64,000 nucleotides of DNA from Bradyrhizobium sp. SRL28 (lineage in GTDB: Bacteria; Pseudomonadota; Alphaproteobacteria; Rhizobiales; Xanthobacteraceae): positions 96,653 to 160,652 of the forward strand of contig NZ_JAHEAG010000017.1 of NCBI RefSeq assembly GCF_018596315.1, in the 5' to 3' direction. The notes below the pieces were generated by a model. The model searched no databases, had not been told where the DNA came from, and was given only the letters and a program-made list of their open reading frames with translations. The position numbers were made by a program, and so were the translations under genes. The stretch's first letter is position 1. Each line of letters begins with the position of its first letter. Shown here in pieces: positions 60,643 through 64,000 of this stretch.

Positions 60643-63099
60643 TCAGCCCGGCTGCGGCCGCGCCTCGGAAATCGCCTTCCTGAGACTCCGCGACAGCAGT
60701 TCCACCGAATAGGGTTTCTGGATCAGCTCGAAGCCGCGGTGGGCATTCTCCGCCAGCACGTTGCTGTAGCCGCTGGTCAGCACCACGGGCAGGCCGGGAT
60801 AGCGCTCGCGCACGATGCCGGCGAGCTCGACGCCGTTCATCCCGGGCATGATGACGTCGGAAAACACCAGGTCGGCAGAAAACTCGTCCTCGGCAAGGAT
60901 CGCGAGCGCGGCATCCGCGCTGGCGACGCGGCGGACGGTGTAGCCGAGATCTTCCAGCAGCTCGGTGGAGAACTGTCCGACGTCGTCATTGTCCTCGACC
61001 ACGAGGACGCGGTAGCCGCGGCCGCGCGCGGCGGGTTCGCTGCCGCTCGCGGCGGCCTCGACGGCATCGGCCGGCACTGCGGCCTGCGGCAGGTAGATCG
61101 TAAACGTTGCGCCCTGGCCGGGATCGCTCGCGACCGCGATGTCGCCGTCGGATTGCTTGGCAAAGCCGAACGCCTGGCTGAGGCCGAGGCCGGTGCCTTT
61201 GCCGACTTCCTTGGTGGTGAAGAACGGCTCGAAGATCGTCTCGAGCAGGGCAGGCGCGATGCCGGTGCCGGTATCGGTCACGGTGATGGCGATGAAGTCG
61301 CCGCTGCGGGCGGGCTGGGCGCGGAGCGGCGGAATGGAATCTACCTTCCCGACCTGGATATTCAGCCGGCCCTCGCTGTCCATGGCATCGCGGCTGTTGA
61401 CGGCGAGATTCATAAGGGCGGTTTCGAACTGCGCGACATCGGCGATCGCGAAACAATTTCGATCGGCGACGTCGACGTCGATCCTGATCCGGGCGCCGAT
61501 CAGCGGGCGGATCAGTTGCGCCACCGCCTCGACCTGGGTGCCGACATTGAACACCTGAGGCTTCAGCGGCTGCCTGCGGGCGAACGCCAGCAATTGTCCG
61601 GTCAGCTTGGAGGCGCGCTCCACCGTCTCGGCAATCGCGTCGATGTAGCGCCTTCGTCGCTCTTCCGGCAGTTCGCGGCGGCGCAGGAAGTCGGTCGCGG
61701 ACCGGATGATGGTCAGCAGATTGTTGAAATCGTGCGCCACGCCGCCGGTCAATTGTCCGACCGCTTCCATCTTCTGCGACTGGCGCAGCGCCTCCTCGCC
61801 CCGGCGGCGCTCGGTGATGTCGATGGCCTCCGGCACGGCGCCGATGATCGCGCCGTGCTGGTCGTGCAAGGGGCGCATCGCGAAGTCGAAATAGCAATCG
61901 CCAATCGGCAGATGCAGCAGCATCTCGGTCTGGATTTCTTCGCCCCGCATGACGGCGAAAAAGGCGTCGCGGACGGCGTCCCGCATGCCTTCGGTTCCGG
62001 TGAACCACGGCGTTTCCCAGAACGGCTTGCCGATCACCTCGCTGGCGTCCGTGCGGATTCCGGCAAGCGCGATCTTGTTGGCATACAGGACGTCGCCGTG
62101 CAGGTTGAGCAGGCTCTGATACTGATGGCTGGTCTCGAAGATCGCCCGCATCTGGGCTTCGCTGGATTCGAGCTGCGCCGTCCGCTCGGTGATCCGCAAT
62201 TCGAGGATTTCGTTCAGCCGGCGCAAATCGTGCTCGGCCTGCTTGGCTGCCGTGATGTCATGGGCGACGCCGATGAAGCCGATATGCTTGCCGGTCGGAT
62301 CCCAGCGCGGCTGGGATTCGGAGCGCAGCCACCGCCATTCGCCGTCGGCGCGCTGATAGCGGGCCTCCAGCACGAACGGTTTGAGCGAGGCTTCGCCCGC
62401 GACCGATTCCTGTACGATGCGCGACTGGTCGTCCGGATGCAGCCGCTTGCGCCAGTCGAACACGATGGCTTCCTCGAACGGCAGCCCGAGGAAATCGAGA
62501 TAGGCCTGGTTGGCGAAGGAACGCGTGCGGTCGAGCTTGGTGACCCAGACCGGCACCGGCGCGCTGTTGGCGATCAGGCGAAAGCGTTCCTCGCTTTCGC
62601 GCAAGGTGGCTTGCGCCAGCATTTGAGGGGTGACGTCGCAATCGGCGCCGACCAGGCGCAGCGCGCGGCCGTCGCTGTCGCGCTCGATCTTGGCGACGAC
62701 GCGGATCCAGCGGGTCGTACCATCGTTCGGCCGCAGGATGCGGTATTCGGCCGAATAATCCTCGCTCTCGCTCTTCAGCACGCCGAACAGATGCTGGACC
62801 GTTCGCTCGCGATCCTCGGGATGGATTCGGCTGACCCATTCCTCATAGGTCTCGTTGGCCGCGTCGGGCGGCAAGCCGTGAACCAGGAGATATTCGGGGG
62901 AGCGGCGATTCTTGACGCCGTCACGGAAATCGATTTCGAGACCGCCGACGCCGGCGATGCGCTGGATCCGCGCCAGTTCCGCTTCGCGTTCCTGCAGCGC
63001 ACGATGGGCGCGGTCGCGTTCGCTCGCGATTTGCTGCAGATGCCGTCGCAAGCGTTCGGCGGCAGCTTCAGGCAGAACGTTCGAATCGGAAGGGGTCAT
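60643..63099 (-). CDS. Multi-PAS hybrid histidine kinase
   Basis: About 818 residues, no membrane helix. Three to four PAS domains with PAC ends (e.g. HPEDRERT, HPDDQSRIV, LVGADCDVT) are followed by the kinase core: phospho-accepting His456 in GGVAHDFNNLLTII, N box (FETALMNLAVNSRDAM), G box (DTGTGIA, GKGTGLGLSQAFG). A C-terminal receiver domain has Asp748 in FSDVIMPGMNG and the Lys in QKPYS. A hybrid kinase without output; it would need a phosphotransfer partner elsewhere. ATG 63099 is preferred to TTG 63111. Confidence 0.9.
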   Translation of the reverse strand: MTPSDSNVLPEAAAERLRRHLQQIASERDRAHRALQEREAELARIQRIAGVGGLEIDFRDGVKNRRSPEYLLVHGLPPDAANETYEEWVSRIHPEDRERTVQHLFGVLKSESEDYSAEYRILRPNDGTTRWIRVVAKIERDSDGRALRLVGADCDVTPQMLAQATLRESEERFRLIANSAPVPVWVTKLDRTRSFANQAYLDFLGLPFEEAIVFDWRKRLHPDDQSRIVQESVAGEASLKPFVLEARYQRADGEWRWLRSESQPRWDPTGKHIGFIGVAHDITAAKQAEHDLRRLNEILELRITERTAQLESSEAQMRAIFETSHQYQSLLNLHGDVLYANKIALAGIRTDASEVIGKPFWETPWFTGTEGMRDAVRDAFFAVMRGEEIQTEMLLHLPIGDCYFDFAMRPLHDQHGAIIGAVPEAIDITERRRGEEALRQSQKMEAVGQLTGGVAHDFNNLLTIIRSATDFLRRRELPEERRRRYIDAIAETVERASKLTGQLLAFARRQPLKPQVFNVGTQVEAVAQLIRPLIGARIRIDVDVADRNCFAIADVAQFETALMNLAVNSRDAMDSEGRLNIQVGKVDSIPPLRAQPARSGDFIAITVTDTGTGIAPALLETIFEPFFTTKEVGKGTGLGLSQAFGFAKQSDGDIAVASDPGQGATFTIYLPQAAVPADAVEAAASGSEPAARGRGYRVLVVEDNDDVGQFSTELLEDLGYTVRRVASADAALAILAEDEFSADLVFSDVIMPGMNGVELAGIVRERYPGLPVVLTSGYSNVLAENAHRGFELIQKPYSVELLSRSLRKAISEARPQPG

Positions 63100-63155
63100 G
63101 CGTGCAGGCAACCTCTGCCGACACTTTCACACAGGAAGCGGCGGTTTTGCCAGCG

Positions 63156-63917
63156 TCATTTACTCTTCGTGGTTGATCGGCAGTTGTAGGCCCTGCGGAA
63201 CCCAGCCGCCTGCGCATCATCCTCGGAACAGAACCAGCGATCCGGTTTCAGGCCCGGATAGGAGCGGCACGCCTGCAGATGATAGATGCCGAGGTTCCCG
63301 GTGACGCGGGCGCGGACGGCGTATTTGCCCTTGATGCTGCAACCCGCCGGCATCACGAGATCTTCGGGGAACAAGGCCTCGCGGATTTCGTGGTCGCGAT
63401 CGGCGCGGCACGCGGCGCCGAGCAGGGCGCCGTCCTTCTTGCCCGCGCGGAACTCGCGCGGCGCTACGAAGCACCCTTTCCACAGACCCTGGCGGTCGTC
63501 CTTGGCGCGGGCTTCGTCCGCCTGGAAGCGGCCGGAGGCGGAGGCTTCAACATTCAAGGCAAAGCCGTTGCGGACCAGCAACTGGCTGAGGCTCGTGGTC
63601 TCGCCCTCGATCTTGCACACGCCGATGCGCCGTTTCTTGTAGCTGGGATCGGGACCGAGATCGTCGCAGCGGACCTGTTTGCCGCCGGTCAGTTTTGCCA
63701 ATTGATCGCGCGCCTCGATACCGCAGGTCCAGCTATCGGCGTGCTCGTCGATGCAGAACTGGTCGACGGTTGGGACATCGATGCCGTCGAGCCGGTAGGT
63801 GACATTGCCAAGCTGAAGCGTGCTGCCATCCCGGACGATGGCGGTGGCGGCCGAACTCTGGCTGGCCGGAAGTACGATCGATAGCAACGCCGCAACCAGA
63901 AAAATTCGTGACCGCAT
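63156..63917 (-). CDS. Exported thermonuclease-like (SNase-fold) protein
   Basis: About 253 residues with a signal peptide (IFLVAALLSIVLPASQSSAA). The SNase core is visible: YRLDGIDVPTVDQF, then RRIGVCKIEG and LSQLLVRNGFALNV. The catalytic Glu that follows DxP in true nucleases (GIDAPE) is Thr here (GIDVPT), so nuclease activity is doubtful. A C-terminal extension with CSIKGKYAVRARVTGNLGIY is like those in other bradyrhizobial members. 63918-64000 shows no feature. Confidence 0.8.
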   Translation of the reverse strand: MRSRIFLVAALLSIVLPASQSSAATAIVRDGSTLQLGNVTYRLDGIDVPTVDQFCIDEHADSWTCGIEARDQLAKLTGGKQVRCDDLGPDPSYKKRRIGVCKIEGETTSLSQLLVRNGFALNVEASASGRFQADEARAKDDRQGLWKGCFVAPREFRAGKKDGALLGAACRADRDHEIREALFPEDLVMPAGCSIKGKYAVRARVTGNLGIYHLQACRSYPGLKPDRWFCSEDDAQAAGFRRAYNCRSTTKSK

Positions 63918-64000
63918 CTGTTTCACTTTAAATAGATTTTGTACCGATGCCTTCTAGCACATGCTGGTGTCAAGGAACCAAGCGCAGTGGCCTTACGCCT

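Noticed and set aside
60739..63189. 816-codon plus-strand frame opposite the hybrid histidine kinase
   Set aside because: It is the antisense shadow of a gene with complete kinase and receiver motifs.

Overview
The window is about 63% G+C chromosomal DNA of an alphaproteobacterium. The protein families, the GTG/TTG starts and above all the dense short palindromic intergenic repeats are typical of Bradyrhizobium or a close relative (Nitrobacteraceae). This assignment is by pattern recognition only. No rRNA, CRISPR array, prophage, plasmid origin or complete insertion sequence is visible.

Layout. 1-3503: the end of a thiazole/oxazole-modified microcin (TOMM) locus, with a fused YcaO cyclodehydratase cut by the left edge and a SagB-type dehydrogenase; no precursor peptide is visible. 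3692-8.0 kb: a TAXI solute-binding protein whose start abuts a cyclase remnant, an IS5-type transposase remnant, a small membrane protein, a TRIC-type channel and a tri-haem cytochrome c. 8.25-17.7 kb: fused indolepyruvate ferredoxin oxidoreductase, a cyclase-family hydrolase, a CorA/ZntB transporter, an ICMT-like methyltransferase, a deaminase, and many repeats in which the 3' ends of two neighbouring genes have been copied. 17.8-23.3 kb: an acyl-CoA operon-like run (thiolase, DUF35 protein, MaoC hydratase, SDR dehydrogenase, DHDPS-like aldolase, NUDIX hydrolase). 23.4-34 kb: DMT exporter, NTF2-like protein, AraC regulator, PAS histidine kinase, GrlR-like protein, several exported proteins, VOC protein and bicupin oxalate decarboxylase. 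34-41.2 kb: DUF900 lipoprotein hydrolase, a frameshifted GGDEF-EAL gene, FabA with a frameshifted TetR regulator, and an MFS transporter lacking a normal start codon. 41.4-47.6 kb: a large TPR protein built from 219-bp DNA repeats, tRNA-Arg(TCG), a ClpP-like exported protein, a decayed class III alcohol dehydrogenase and a DMT exporter. 47.7-64 kb: chemoreceptor, DUF2177 protein, 1-Cys peroxiredoxin, a run of very small proteins, PPC/DUF296 protein, second TAXI protein, DUF892 (YciE-like) protein, GGDEF-EAL protein, hybrid histidine kinase and a thermonuclease-like protein.

Themes. The window is rich in signalling (two histidine kinases, two GGDEF-EAL proteins, one chemoreceptor) and exported small proteins. 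Its most unusual aspect is the repeat landscape. At least six palindromic repeat families are present, one in eight copies. Small palindromic modules are nested inside members of different families, and repeat units have carried copies of the adjacent gene ends (ior and zntB) to new sites. Several genes are decaying in place (cyclase, transposase, TetR, GGDEF-EAL, alcohol dehydrogenase, YciE remnant).
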